Assembly: GCA_023375785.1 (NCBI GenBank)
Contig: SZWC01002441.1
Span: forward strand, 115,232-179,231
DNA: 64,000 bases
From: Penium margaritaceum
Taxonomy: Eukaryota; Streptophyta; Zygnematophyceae; Desmidiales; Peniaceae
Reading direction: 5' to 3'
This document shows positions 46,330-55,675 of the stretch, in pieces. Under the pieces are notes generated by a model, which was given only the letters and a program-made list of their open reading frames with translations, did no database searches and was not told the origin of the DNA. The stretch's first letter is position 1; every line of letters begins with the position of its first letter. A program made the position numbers and the translations under genes.

Positions 46330-48790
46330 CGCTGGTCCGCGGGAAGGTCACTCCGCGGATGAGCAGCTGGGCATGATAGGAACCGCGCAAGGTACGCTGG
46401 CTCCCGCGGTATGCGCGGTCGAGCAAGGGGTAGCGCGGAATCTAGCAGAAGTATGAACGGGCTGCACGGCGGAAGACTGCCGCAGGTTAACATTGTCATC
46501 TGCGGGACCTGCCCTACGGACAGATCAGAGCGCTGGTGGCGGAAGCTGCGAAGAGGCGGGAAAATGCAACAGGGAGATCCGCGGTGGGAAAGGAATACAG
46601 ACGAGCCGCAGGAGGAGAAGCAATCACGGAGGGAGTCAGGCAGGACAGCGGAAAGATGAAGCAATCAGGGAGGCAACAAGCAATCAGCACGGGGATCGGT
46701 GCATCAATCACAGAGGAACATGTGGAGACGTACCGCGGAAGACGAAGATTCAAGGAAGAACACGAAGACCGCGTGCGCGAGCCGCGGATGAAGAAGAAGA
46801 TTTAGAAAAAGTGAGGGTGATGTTTTATGTGTGTTAGAGGAAGAAAGCCCGCAGTGCGTAGCCCCACCGCGTGGAGTCTAAGTAGGAGGAAAGAGGACGA
46901 CCTGAGAGGGATGAGACCGCTGATCTGTAGACACACCGCGCGGAGTCCCAACTAGATAAAGACTAGGCAGCAGTAGCACAAAGGTCGTTCCTCCAGTCTT
47001 GTTGACTTGCTGGGATGAATGCTCCGCACCCTCATGTAATCTGCCTTGGACTATCAAAGACATTCTCTGCCTTCATCCGTGCCTTCAGTATTCTGCATTC
47101 CTGTCTCCTGTTGCCTTGGGGAATTCTGATCGTGGTCCTTGGGGTGGTGCGTAAGAGGTCAAACCTGGTGAGAAGTGAGCTGCCGGCGGTGTCCCTGCGT
47201 GCAAACAGCCGCGGAACGAGGTTCCGCAGAGAGGATCTGGAGGCCACGAGGTGGCGGCTCGCGTGTGGCAGGAGGTGGATCACGGAGTATCACTCACCGT
47301 GCGTGAAAGACCAAACTTGGTGTGAAGTGAGCTGCCGGCGGTGCCCTTTGCCTGCACACGGCCGCGGAACGAGGTTCCGCGGAGAGGGGCTGGAGGCCAC
47401 GAGGTGGCGGCTTGTGTGTGGTAGGAGGTGGATCGCGGAGTATCACTCACCGTGCGTGAGAGACCAAACTTGGTGTGAAGTGAGCTGCTGGCGGAGCCCT
47501 CTGCCTGCACACGGCCGCAGAACGAGGTTTCGCAGAGAGGAGCTGGAAGCCACGAGGTGGTGGCTCAAGTGTGACGAGAGGTGAACCGCGGAGTCTCATT
47601 CACAGGTGAAGATCTCACGTATCAGTTTAGATTCGTAGTACGCGGGGTTCTCTCTGGCTTGGAGTTAGCAGTATAGAGGTGTTGTGGAGAAAGTCCGAGC
47701 AGGCAAGGAGTGTTGAGATAGGGATAAGATCCGCGGGTAGCGCGGAACGGAGCTAGCGCGGAGCAAAACAAGGACACGGCAAAATTGGGGGTATCAGTGT
47801 CATGGTGCGGTGAGCGTGGAGAGTTCCTCGCTCTTTGCCAAGCATAACTACACGTATCCTTCAGATCAGTCGTTGATGTTGGTGGCAAGCTTTGTCTATC
47901 AAGATTTTAGACGACGACAAGAGCAGTCATCAGTATGGTGCTTTCTGCCGCGCCGAGCCATCACCCACGTGGACAGCCACCACTCCTCTCCTGTATTATC
48001 CCGCACCCCAGTCAGCTCCTCACCAGGCCCTGATCCGCTCGCTCAACACCGAAGGGTGACCGAGTGGCTGGAACAGCTACACTGACGTCGTATCATGGAC
48101 GTTCTGGGCGAGCGTGCGGAGGTGGAAACCATCTCCAGCCATGGCAACCGCGGATCCAGCCAGTCCCAGCATGAATCGGAGGGGCAGGGAGTTGTGGTCA
48201 TGGCAACGCAATGGTTCTCCGATACCCCACCATCGTTGGAATAGCCCTCCGCTGGTGGAGAACTCGGGGTCTACCGCGGACTGGTCTACCGATGTCGTGG
48301 CGGGGAGCAGCCAACGGCAGCTGCCAACCCGCTGCTGCAATACTCATCACCTATGGTACATCCGCCGATCGAGGTGATGCAGCCTGGGGAACAACATGGA
48401 TCCCAGGAGTGCTCTACGCCGGACGAGCAACAGCCAATGACACAACAGCAGGCGTGGGTTGACACCATACCAGAAAGGAGCACGGCTTCCGCGCCGGATG
48501 GGCAGCTGCGGATGGACCCGCCACCGCAGTCCGCTGGACCAGGGCCAGTGGATGGACTGGCACAAACCCTGGTGCTGGGCCTGCAGCAGACGTCGACGCA
48601 CCCGCAGCAGCAAAACCTGGGAATCATACAGGTGGGACCATCAGTTTCCCCTCTGGTCCAGGGTTCCGTGCAGCCAACGCACTAGCAGCAGGGTCCTCAG
48701 ATGCCACTGCCCGTTGGAGCGATGCTGATGGAGGCTGCGGTCCTCCCGGCGGCAGGGATGACACAGCTACCCGTGAATCAGCTTTGTCGA
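46330..48790 (+). mobile_element. GC-rich island, unidentified retroelement-like insertion
   Basis: Sharply more GC-rich than its surroundings, with many CCGCGG and CGCGG words, and it interrupts the minus-strand copia element between gag start and protease. Plus-strand open stretches are an Arg/Glu-rich tail ending EPRMKKKI at 46803, a frame with three 51-residue repeats (47015-47584), and a Gln/Pro-rich frame from ATG 48095 (MDVLGERAEVETISSHGNRG) to about 48680. ORF end, long non-coding repeat, then ORF start suggests a central LTR or long untranslated leader, but no polymerase was seen. Borders are approximate and no target duplication was found. Confidence 0.5.
47155..47590 (+). repeat. 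Tandem repeat, three copies, 153-bp period, in frame
   Basis: Units begin near 47158, 47311 and 47464 (AACTTGGTGTGAAGTGAGCTG). Each contains GCCGCGGAACGAGGTTCCGC, itself a hairpin, and GGAGGCCACGAGGTGGCGGC. The period equals 51 codons, and one frame (47015-47584) stays open across all copies, giving repeats with RGTRFR, LEATRW and EYHSPCV. The third copy is truncated at the right. Confidence 0.92.
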
Positions 48791-48800
48791 GGACTTTGGT
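48095..48800 (+). pseudogene. Gln/Pro-rich ORF of the GC island, possible gag-like start
   Basis: ATG at 48095. The product is rich in Gln, Pro, Ser and Gly (for example DEQQPMTQQQAWVD, THPQQQNLGII), with no zinc finger or enzyme motif. The frame is interrupted. Such low-complexity N-terminal regions occur in gag or ORF1 proteins of several retroelement classes, so the family is left open. Confidence 0.35.
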
Positions 48801-48930
48801 TCTCAACATGACCTATAGCACACCCTTATGCACGAGGTGGATCTCAAAGTGCCACCTCCATAGGCCAAAGCCAGGGCTGCCTGCATACTTCTGGATGACT
48901 TGCGTCTCCTTCTGTGCCATTGCGCAGTCT
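48790..48930 (-). pseudogene. Start of copia gag on the minus strand
   Basis: The minus-strand reading QKYAGSPGFGLWRWHFEIHL followed by VHKGVL resembles the N-terminal WxxWxxxMxxxLxxxGLW block of copia gag. It stops at the GC island. The downstream part of the same element resumes at 46320. Confidence 0.45.
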
Positions 48931-49027
48931 TCAACTCCTGGACCTCAGAGTTTGACGGTGATGTTGTCCCCGGCGATGATCCTGTCCGCCGGAAAAGTCA
49001 TGAGTGATTCGTAAACCGGTCAGGGTT

Positions 49028-49042
49028 GTGGGTCCATAACCC
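49028..49042 (-). promoter_or_regulatory. Primer site candidate, anticodon arm of initiator tRNA-Met
   Basis: The minus strand reads GGGTTATGGACCCAC, one mismatch from the complement of the initiator tRNA-Met anticodon stem-loop. It lies about 125 bases before the gag start of the minus-strand copia element. No clean LTR end abuts it. Confidence 0.45.
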
Positions 49043-49234
49043 TTTCTCAGAAACTGGGGTGCAGTTCCAACGTGGACCGACAGGTCTTCAATGCTCACGG
49101 CTAAGTTTTGTGCTGGTGGTTCTGAGTCTAAGCGTGAGCTTTCTGGTCGCCTCACGCTATGTTTTTGGGAGTTGAAGATAATTGTGAGACAGTCACTTTT
49201 GCGAAGGAAAGAACGCGATTTTGTTTTAGTTTTT

Positions 49235-50040
49235 TTAGCATGAACATGATCTGAACATTTTTAGAGCTAGTGATGAGCTCTCCAACACACCAAACCATGC
49301 GCGATTCGGATCACAGTAGCTCCCGCTACGTCAGCTGAAGCGCAGCACCCCAAACCAGCCGCTCAGTCAGCGGCGCGCACCACGTCATCCGCCGAGGCGC
49401 CCTCACACATCAAGGACACATCAAAACGCCATTCAGGAGGCAGATATGTCCCTACGTGCAGAGGCGGTTCCCCTCGCACCTTTGGGGTCTGTTTCGATGA
49501 GTTAATCATCGTGTTTGGTGATGGGGATTGATGTGGTTCGAAACCTCTTTGCGGACCTGCAGTCGGAATTTTGACTAAGTCCAAACTGAATTAGTCCCCG
49601 AGTAACAAGCTGTACTACTGAGTTTCGAACTCCGAGCCAGGATGTTGGCTAAGTCCCCCAGTAACAAAACTATACTGCTGAAATCCGGCGGATCATCCAC
49701 CGGACGCCTCGGCAGTTCTTCCGGAGAAAAATCCACAGATGGCATTTTGTTACTCGTTCCGGTCAATTATTCACCAGCAGTCGAACTGCGGCCAACTCCC
49801 AGAGTCACCGCGCACACTCCAACTTTGGAAGCCTATATCTCCCTCGTTACTATTCCGATTCCGGTGAAACAACTTCCACTGGATTCAATGACTCGTCAAC
49901 TTTCAGGGGAAATCCTCCAATTTAGGATCCGAGCAATCCTTGATTCTCCAGATCTAACGACAAGGAATTTCTTCTCTCTGGCGGCTCGTCGACGCCTCCC
50001 GGTGCCGCACTTGGGCATGCAGAGGGGCAAATCTACAACA
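49235..50040. other. Unassigned stretch with short tandem echoes
   Basis: 49570-49690 holds two diverged copies of AGTCCCCGAGTAACAAGCTG, about 60 bp apart. 49235-49400 weakly resembles the arms of the inverted repeat at 42 kb. No coding motif was read. Part of it must be LTR sequence of the neighbouring copia elements. Confidence 0.35.
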
Positions 50041-50110
50041 TGTACAAGCAGCAAGGAACCCAGAATGTTTTTCCATAAACCAAACCATTTCTAATGTGCA
50101 AACTCTGACA

Positions 50111-50122
50111 TGGTATTAGAGC
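50111..50122 (+). promoter_or_regulatory. Primer-binding site, initiator tRNA-Met 3' end
   Basis: TGGTATTAGAGC directly follows the TGACA that ends the LTR. It has one mismatch to the complement of the tRNA-Met 3' end. Confidence 0.85.
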
Positions 50123-50169
50123 ATAGGTGGTGCTTTCAGCAAGATTAGTAGCAAAGTACAAGTTTTGTG

Positions 50170-51930
50170 GATTGGTGTCACTCTGCTTCACCACCCCTGT
50201 ACAATCTTGAGGAGCAGACATCATCTTTCTCCTTCCAAGAGTGCATCACGACTGTCCTTCGTGACATTCGGCCTCCACAAGTCCAAGATCATCAAGCAGC
50301 CACGAGCAACATTGAGGGTGAGGATCAGAGAGAAGGTTCTCCCATCCTAGGTGATCAGTCTGTTCTACATGTCTTACGCATGGGCCAAGATCAAGGGCGT
50401 CATGTTGTAGACCACGCACAACGTCAAACAGAAGAGGCGCAACGCTTGACGGGATAAGCGTAGCGTATGGCTCAACAAGAGGCCGCAACGCGTCAAGCTG
50501 TGGAGCACAGGAAAGAGGCATTAAGGCAGCAACTTGGAGCTCAGGAGCTCTTACGTCAGAAAGAGCAGCTCATACATGCTACTGAAGCTACTCACACGTA
50601 GAAGCTGCAGCAGTCACATGTGGATCAAGCAAATCAGATTGTCCAGTTGCAGAAACAACTCGTCTGGTTTCAAAAACAATTGCAGCAACACCAGCAATAA
50701 GTGTAGTAGCAACATCAATACATGCAATGGCAACAGGCATCACAAGCATCATGTGTGAATCAACCTCAAGCAAACCCTTCTCCAGTTGTGCAACTAGCCA
50801 TTCCTCCACAGGCGCAACTTGTAGCACTTGTTCATGGAGGTGTGTTGTAGATATAGCAAGCTACTCTAGTGATGCCATCCATAACACCATTTTAGGCACA
50901 TGTGCCGTCAGTGCATATGGTGCAACCGGTAGCAACAGCAGGATTAGCTACAAAAATGCCAGTAATTCAGCTGAATCCATTCATTCACATGTAGCAAGCC
51001 CCAGTTCAAAGCCCATCAGCAGTCGTGCAAGGAAAACCTTTCCAATTCTTGGAGAACAGCGTGCCCTCATTACAGTTGCACAAGATCTCTATTGACAAGT
51101 TCGACGGAGAGGACTTCCAGCACTGGGCACACAAGTTCAAACAAGTCACCCAGATCCACTGCCTTTGGAATTTCTACAACATTTTCTACTCTCCTCCACC
51201 ACCGGGGTTGCCACCACAAATGGTGGCAGAGTTTGAATACTTCAGCAAAGCTGCATTCATGGTGTTGGAAAATCAGCTAACTACTCGTACTTAACAAGCT
51301 ATTTGGATGTACGAGGGAACTTCTGAGCCCGCATGCCAAGCATGGTCCTATCTTCTAAGGACCTACATGTCTGGCGACTCCACCTTCAATCCCCACCTTC
51401 TGACCAAGCTGTTACACATCAGCCTTAACAGATTTGACAACTTCGAGAGCTATATCAACAAGGCAAAGTCACTTCGCGATCAGCTAGTAGTGACTGGTGC
51501 TCCAATTTCAGAACCTGTCTTAATAACCTTCGTCCTCAATGGCTTGACTGGTGACTGGGATGACTGCGTAAGGTATTGAAGTTCAAGGATGAAGCTGAGC
51601 TGACGGAGACCTACGTCTACAAAATGTTGCTCACTGAGCAGCGCAACCATCTTTTGGCAAAAGAAAATGAGCGCATATTCTTGAATGCCATTTATGAAGG
51701 TGTCGGTGTAGCCGCAAGCTCTACTCAGCCATCATGGAAGATTCAACCCACGAGGAAGCTAGCCTCATCCCAATCCAGTCCAAGCGTTGACAAGCACTAG
51801 CCTGGATCACGACCTTTAATCGTGTGCTCATATTGCAGCAAGAAAGGATACAAGGTCAAGGACTGCTGGAAGCGGATGAGAGGGGAGAAACAGGTGAAAC
51901 AGGAGAGTCAGTCTGGGAGTGAGGGGGAGG
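50170..51930 (+). pseudogene. gag with Gln-rich N-terminal domain
   Basis: 50240-51010 encodes a Gln/Ala-rich, probably helical region (EEAQRL, QQEAATRQAVEHRKEALRQQ, IVQLQKQLVWFQKQLQQHQQ) that looks like a coiled coil. The capsid part follows (51070-51790): ISIDKFDGEDFQHWAHKFKQ, MVLENQLTTRT, WSYLLRTYMSGDSTFN, LLHISLNRFDNFESYINKAK, LRDQLVVTGAPISEPVLITF. It is the UBN2 type. A knuckle, CSYCSKKGYKVKDCW, lies at about 51830-51875. The extended N-terminus is unusual for copia gag. Confidence 0.85.
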
Positions 51931-52029
51931 GGAACTCTGATGAAGAGGAAGCAGAGGCTCAAACTCAGTCATCGCAGTAAAAGGTACAAAGTGGAGTATA
52001 TAAGAAGCCATTTGACTTCTCAAAGTTTG

Positions 52030-52420
52030 TCTTTTATACCTCGGATGTTCCAAGTACCAAGCAACTTCGCTCAAGGGACGTGTGGTACCTCGACAGTAGG
52101 TGCACATCACATGTCACGTTTGACAGATCGTACCCCCAACAATTTTAAAGCTACAAAAAGAGCTACGTCAGTGTAGCTAAAAAATGGCATATTCCTATCA
52201 AAGGCAAAGGGAAGATGACTTTGACGAGATACAAGAGAGCTGAAGTGAAATTTGGCGACGTGTTGTATGTCCCTGAGTTTGTTTTCAACCTCCTGTCACT
52301 TGGAGAATTGATGAAGCGGGGAGCACACATTGTCAGCAACAGGGAGCAGATTTCTCTGAAAAATCGTGAAGGCAACATTTTTGCCAAAGGACGTCACTGC
52401 TCCAACGGCATGATCTAGCT
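52030..52420 (+). pseudogene. copia protease region
   Basis: WYLDSRCTSHVTFDRSYP near 52085 corresponds to the WxxDSGAxxHxT active-site block. 52215-52410 carries VKFGDVLYVPEFVFNLLSLG and LMKRGAHIV, the normal protease end. After it the element reads into sequence without integrase motifs. Confidence 0.85.
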
Positions 52421-52689
52421 CAACCTCAACGTGTGACAAGTGCCCAAGGTCTTCCTTTGCAGCTGCAAATCAACAGGGAGCACACAACATCCTTTGTACC
52501 CAGCGGATTTATTCTTGGAGGCAATGAAATGGAAATCCTTTTCACAAGGTGCCGAAGGCTTCCTGGAAGGAGCGCATCGGCAACAAGAACACAAAATCCT
52601 TCATCGGCCAGTCTTTGTTTGGTGCATCCTGTTTCTGGGTGTACAACAAGATGACGTTGGAGCATACAACAAAGAGGGGGAGTAGCTAG

Positions 52690-54255
52690 GGAGGTTCAGA
52701 CTTGCGTTCTACGGCTGAAAACAAGATTTCAGCCCATCTCTTCCCTCTTTCCGTGATAGTTTCACTGGAAAACACCTTTCTTGTGCTCGGCAGTGCAACC
52801 TCGGTGTGATCCAGCCTGTTAAGTACTCCTGTAAGTCATCCACAAATTTTCGAAGTGGCTTACGGATCAGCTACACTTCCCCAGCGGCCTATCACCCACT
52901 TAAAGTTGGTAAGAAAAATCAGGGAGTAGCAGTTTCACCGCATTTTCCCGTCGCAACAGCAGTTTTTCACCGGAAAAGTAGAATTTTGCATTCCAGTGAA
53001 TTTCATAGCGAAATCCTGTGGCCGGCAGCAGACGCGGTAAACGGGCAAAGCAAACTGGAAAATTAGCTGCGTAGGGAGCTTGGCAGCAGTCGCCGCAGCA
53101 GCTTCGGCTTTGCTTAGCACTAGCACAACTGCGGCATTGGAACAGCACGCAGCAAAGGGGAGCTTGCACAGCTTCTCACGGCGGACTGTGTAGGCGCAGT
53201 CACCACTGACATCAGCAACGACGAGCATGCGGGCGAGCAAACAGGCACGCAAGCAAGCGGTAAAGTGAGCAAGCGAGCAAGTGAGAATGCGAGCTAGCAA
53301 GATCGCAAGCGAGCAAGCGAGCAAGCTAGCAAGTGAGTGAGCCAGCAGGCGAGCGAGCACCGCCACTGTGCGTAAACGGGTTCCAGCTCTGGAACCTGGC
53401 ATGGCTCCAAAGGACGATGGCACCGGCGCAAAAGTGAGTGTCGAGAGTGCAGCCATCATGGACTGCGTGACTGGCCTGCTCGATGACGTGGCTAAGTCCG
53501 CGTCTCACACAAAAACTTGCAGAAATCACGCGGATTTTTTCATCGGCACGTCCACAATAGAATGGACTCGTCCGCCACTGACCATTTTGGCAGACAGTGC
53601 GACTCAGAAAAGCGAGACTGAGTCGTCAATTCGCAGACTGACGGGACTCAAGCAGGTCTGCCAAGCGACAAGTTACTGTTCAGCGGCTATTACTGGAGGA
53701 AATTGTGCCTATGTGACACTGTAAGAAACTGACCTCTCACCACCCTCCTGGTGACCTTTGTTCTGCTCCAGCGGCTCCAAACGCAGGGAAGGGGCCAGAA
53801 ACGATTTTCCTGAACCTCAGACAGGTCGCACCAACTCAGCAGCAGCTGGACAAGGCTGGGCATGAGAAAAATGATTTCGAGGCTCATGCTGAACCTCGTG
53901 GGCCAGCTTCATCAGAGGAATTGCTTCTTCATGAAGCAACCAATAATTTTGTGGAACTGCCCGAACTCGAATCCACATTTTTCTTTTGCTGTAACTTGCC
54001 ACAAGCAAGTCCAACGGTGCCCGAATTTGGCTCCACATAGATCCCAGCAGCCAGAAGCCCCCAAAAGGAGGAGAATAATTTTCTCTTCACCCCTGAAGCC
54101 GACATTGACTCCTTTCTCCTTCAAATCTCTCACCAAGAACATGGCTCAGCTCCAAATTCTCCACGAAGGTGTTTTTGGAAGCCGCTCGAGGAATTGCTTG
54201 GAGATCTGTAGTAGTGAAATGGAGTTGTTTCACCAGCGCACCAATTGAGTGGGAG
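52690..54255. other. Non-coding 3' part of the copia-like element
   Basis: No pol motifs in any frame. Holds a minisatellite at 53220-53360. Ends with the purine-rich GAGTGGGAG that precedes the 3' LTR. A second purine run, AGAGGGGGAGTAG, at 52672 could be an alternative tract. Confidence 0.4.
53220..53360. repeat. GCAAGCGA minisatellite
   Basis: About fifteen degenerate copies of an 8-bp unit AGCAAGCG (variants AGCAAGTG, AGCTAGCA, GGCGAGCG). Confidence 0.85.
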
Positions 54256-54963
54256 TGTTGAAGCATGAAATTACTACGCTGGATTTATGACCCACAAGTG
54301 TGAAGTCAGTGCAGTAATTGGTGGACCGTACAAGGAGTTACGGATTTTCTTGTGATATTGTTGGGTCAAAATCTGCTCAGAATTCTCCGCAGTAACTGCC
54401 AGATACTTTCCTGGAATCCAGGCCCTTGGGGTCTAAAGGGCCTGGATTGCAAATAGTGTAGGCATGAACATAAGGTAGTGCATACTCTTAGCCAACACTT
54501 GGGGAGATGGGAAGCTATGTACTACACAGTACTGCACAGGAACACAGGGTAAGATTTCTTGATCCTGCCTAGCTTGCATGCACCTAAGGTTGGAGAGAAA
54601 CATCTGATGCATCATCTCCAACATGCACGAGGATTTCTGAATCTAAATCAACTTGTGCAGCAGAATTAACGGTGCAGGAGGATAGCTTCTAAAGGAAGCC
54701 ACCTGATGAGGAAACTTCACCATGAAGCTGGATGAAGCTTCCTTCATCAAGAAGCTTCCCCAAAGCTGACTCTGGAACCAAGTAACATCACAGAGCTGGA
54801 GGAATATTCCTTTACAAGGAAGCTTCATACTGCAAAGACAAGAGGTGACTGCTGCCACAACATATGAGGAAGCCTCTCCTCAAAGGCGGTCAACTTGCTA
54901 GGACCACATGTATACAAGGCGGCGGCCCTGACACACCTCAATAATCAATCTCTCTCTCCCTCT

Positions 54964-55029
<66 letters not shown>

Positions 55030-55153
55030 NNNNNNNNNNNNNNNNNNNNNNNNNNNNNNNNNNNNNNNNNNNNNNNNNNNNNNNNNNNNNNNNNNNNNNN
55101 NNNNNNNNNNNNNNNNNNNNNNNNNNNNNNNNNNNNNNNNNNNNNNNNNNNNN

Positions 55154-55206
<53 letters not shown>

Positions 55207-55675
55207 GAGCAGCCTCATCACTTCAAGAGATTCTGACTTCAGCTACTCAGTCATCACCATTGTCTTGGCCCCTGAGGTCTCTCCTGGAGTACCCAAGCCA
55301 AGACTCTGTTGGAGTTCACTCTGAAGATCCCTGTAAGAATGGCACCTTTGTGCCAGCCTGGGAGGAGGATGCCTGACTGCCTGGAGGCAAGAATACCTTG
55401 AATATGGTGGCAGTGCCAAGATCCCTTGCATCAACAGCCTTGAAGGCCTAGCAAGGATTGTCCCTTCTTGGATGCCAGGCAGCTCAGTGCTCTGTACATA
55501 GCTGTGCTCAAGCTGAATCATACTTGTACTTTGTACTGAGTACTATCAATCAAGAGATTTCATTCTCTCTTGTGTACATGGTGTCTTGCTGAGCACCAAG
55601 ATCCTTGTACAAGCAGCAAGGAGCCTAGAGCTTGCTGCCATAAACCAAACCACTTCCGCTATGCAAACTTTGACA
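54256..55675 (+). repeat. 3' LTR of the copia-like element; contains N gap
   Basis: Begins TGTTGAAGC after a purine tract and ends CTTTGACA, 1420 bp as assembled. It contains the CT microsatellite and gap, and near the end a block typical of copia LTRs (ACTATCAATCAAGAGATTTC, CTCTCTTGTGTACATGG). The last 70 bp match the 5' LTR end at 50041-50110. Confidence 0.65.
54970..55205. repeat. CT microsatellite with assembly gap (N at 55030-55153)
   Basis: Uninterrupted CT units on both sides of 124 Ns. True length unknown. Confidence 0.95.

Larger units (their letters stand above)
43170..48930 (-). mobile_element. Ty1/copia element, best preserved pol in the window, with an inserted GC-rich island
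   Basis: Minus strand, in order: primer site candidate (49042-49028), gag start (about 48905-48790), then a GC-rich island (46330-48790) of different composition, then protease end (46320-46150), integrase (46043-45180), reverse transcriptase (44789-44030) and RNase H with tail (44000-43170). Fewer than ten breaks are evident in pol, so it is relatively young, though not functional. Most of gag is not visible. Confidence 0.85.
50041..55675 (+). mobile_element. Ty1/copia-like element with gag and protease, no visible polymerase
   Basis: The 5' LTR end (ending CTCTGACA at 50110) abuts a Met-tRNA primer site. gag with a Gln-rich N-terminal region spans 50170-51930 and the protease region about 52030-52420. 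From 52690 to 54246 there is no coding signal. A purine tract and the 3' LTR (54256-55675) close it. The two LTRs share only their last ~70 bp (GTACAAGCAGCAAGGA, CATAAACCAAACCA, TGCAAAC, TGACA), so the 5' LTR looks replaced or rearranged. No integrase, reverse transcriptase or RNase H was seen. Several breaks; moderately old. Confidence 0.75.

Noticed and set aside
53220-53360. Regular GCAAGCGA repetition considered as a CRISPR-like array
   Set aside because: The unit is 8 bp with no spacers and the setting is a plant-like nuclear genome. It is a minisatellite.
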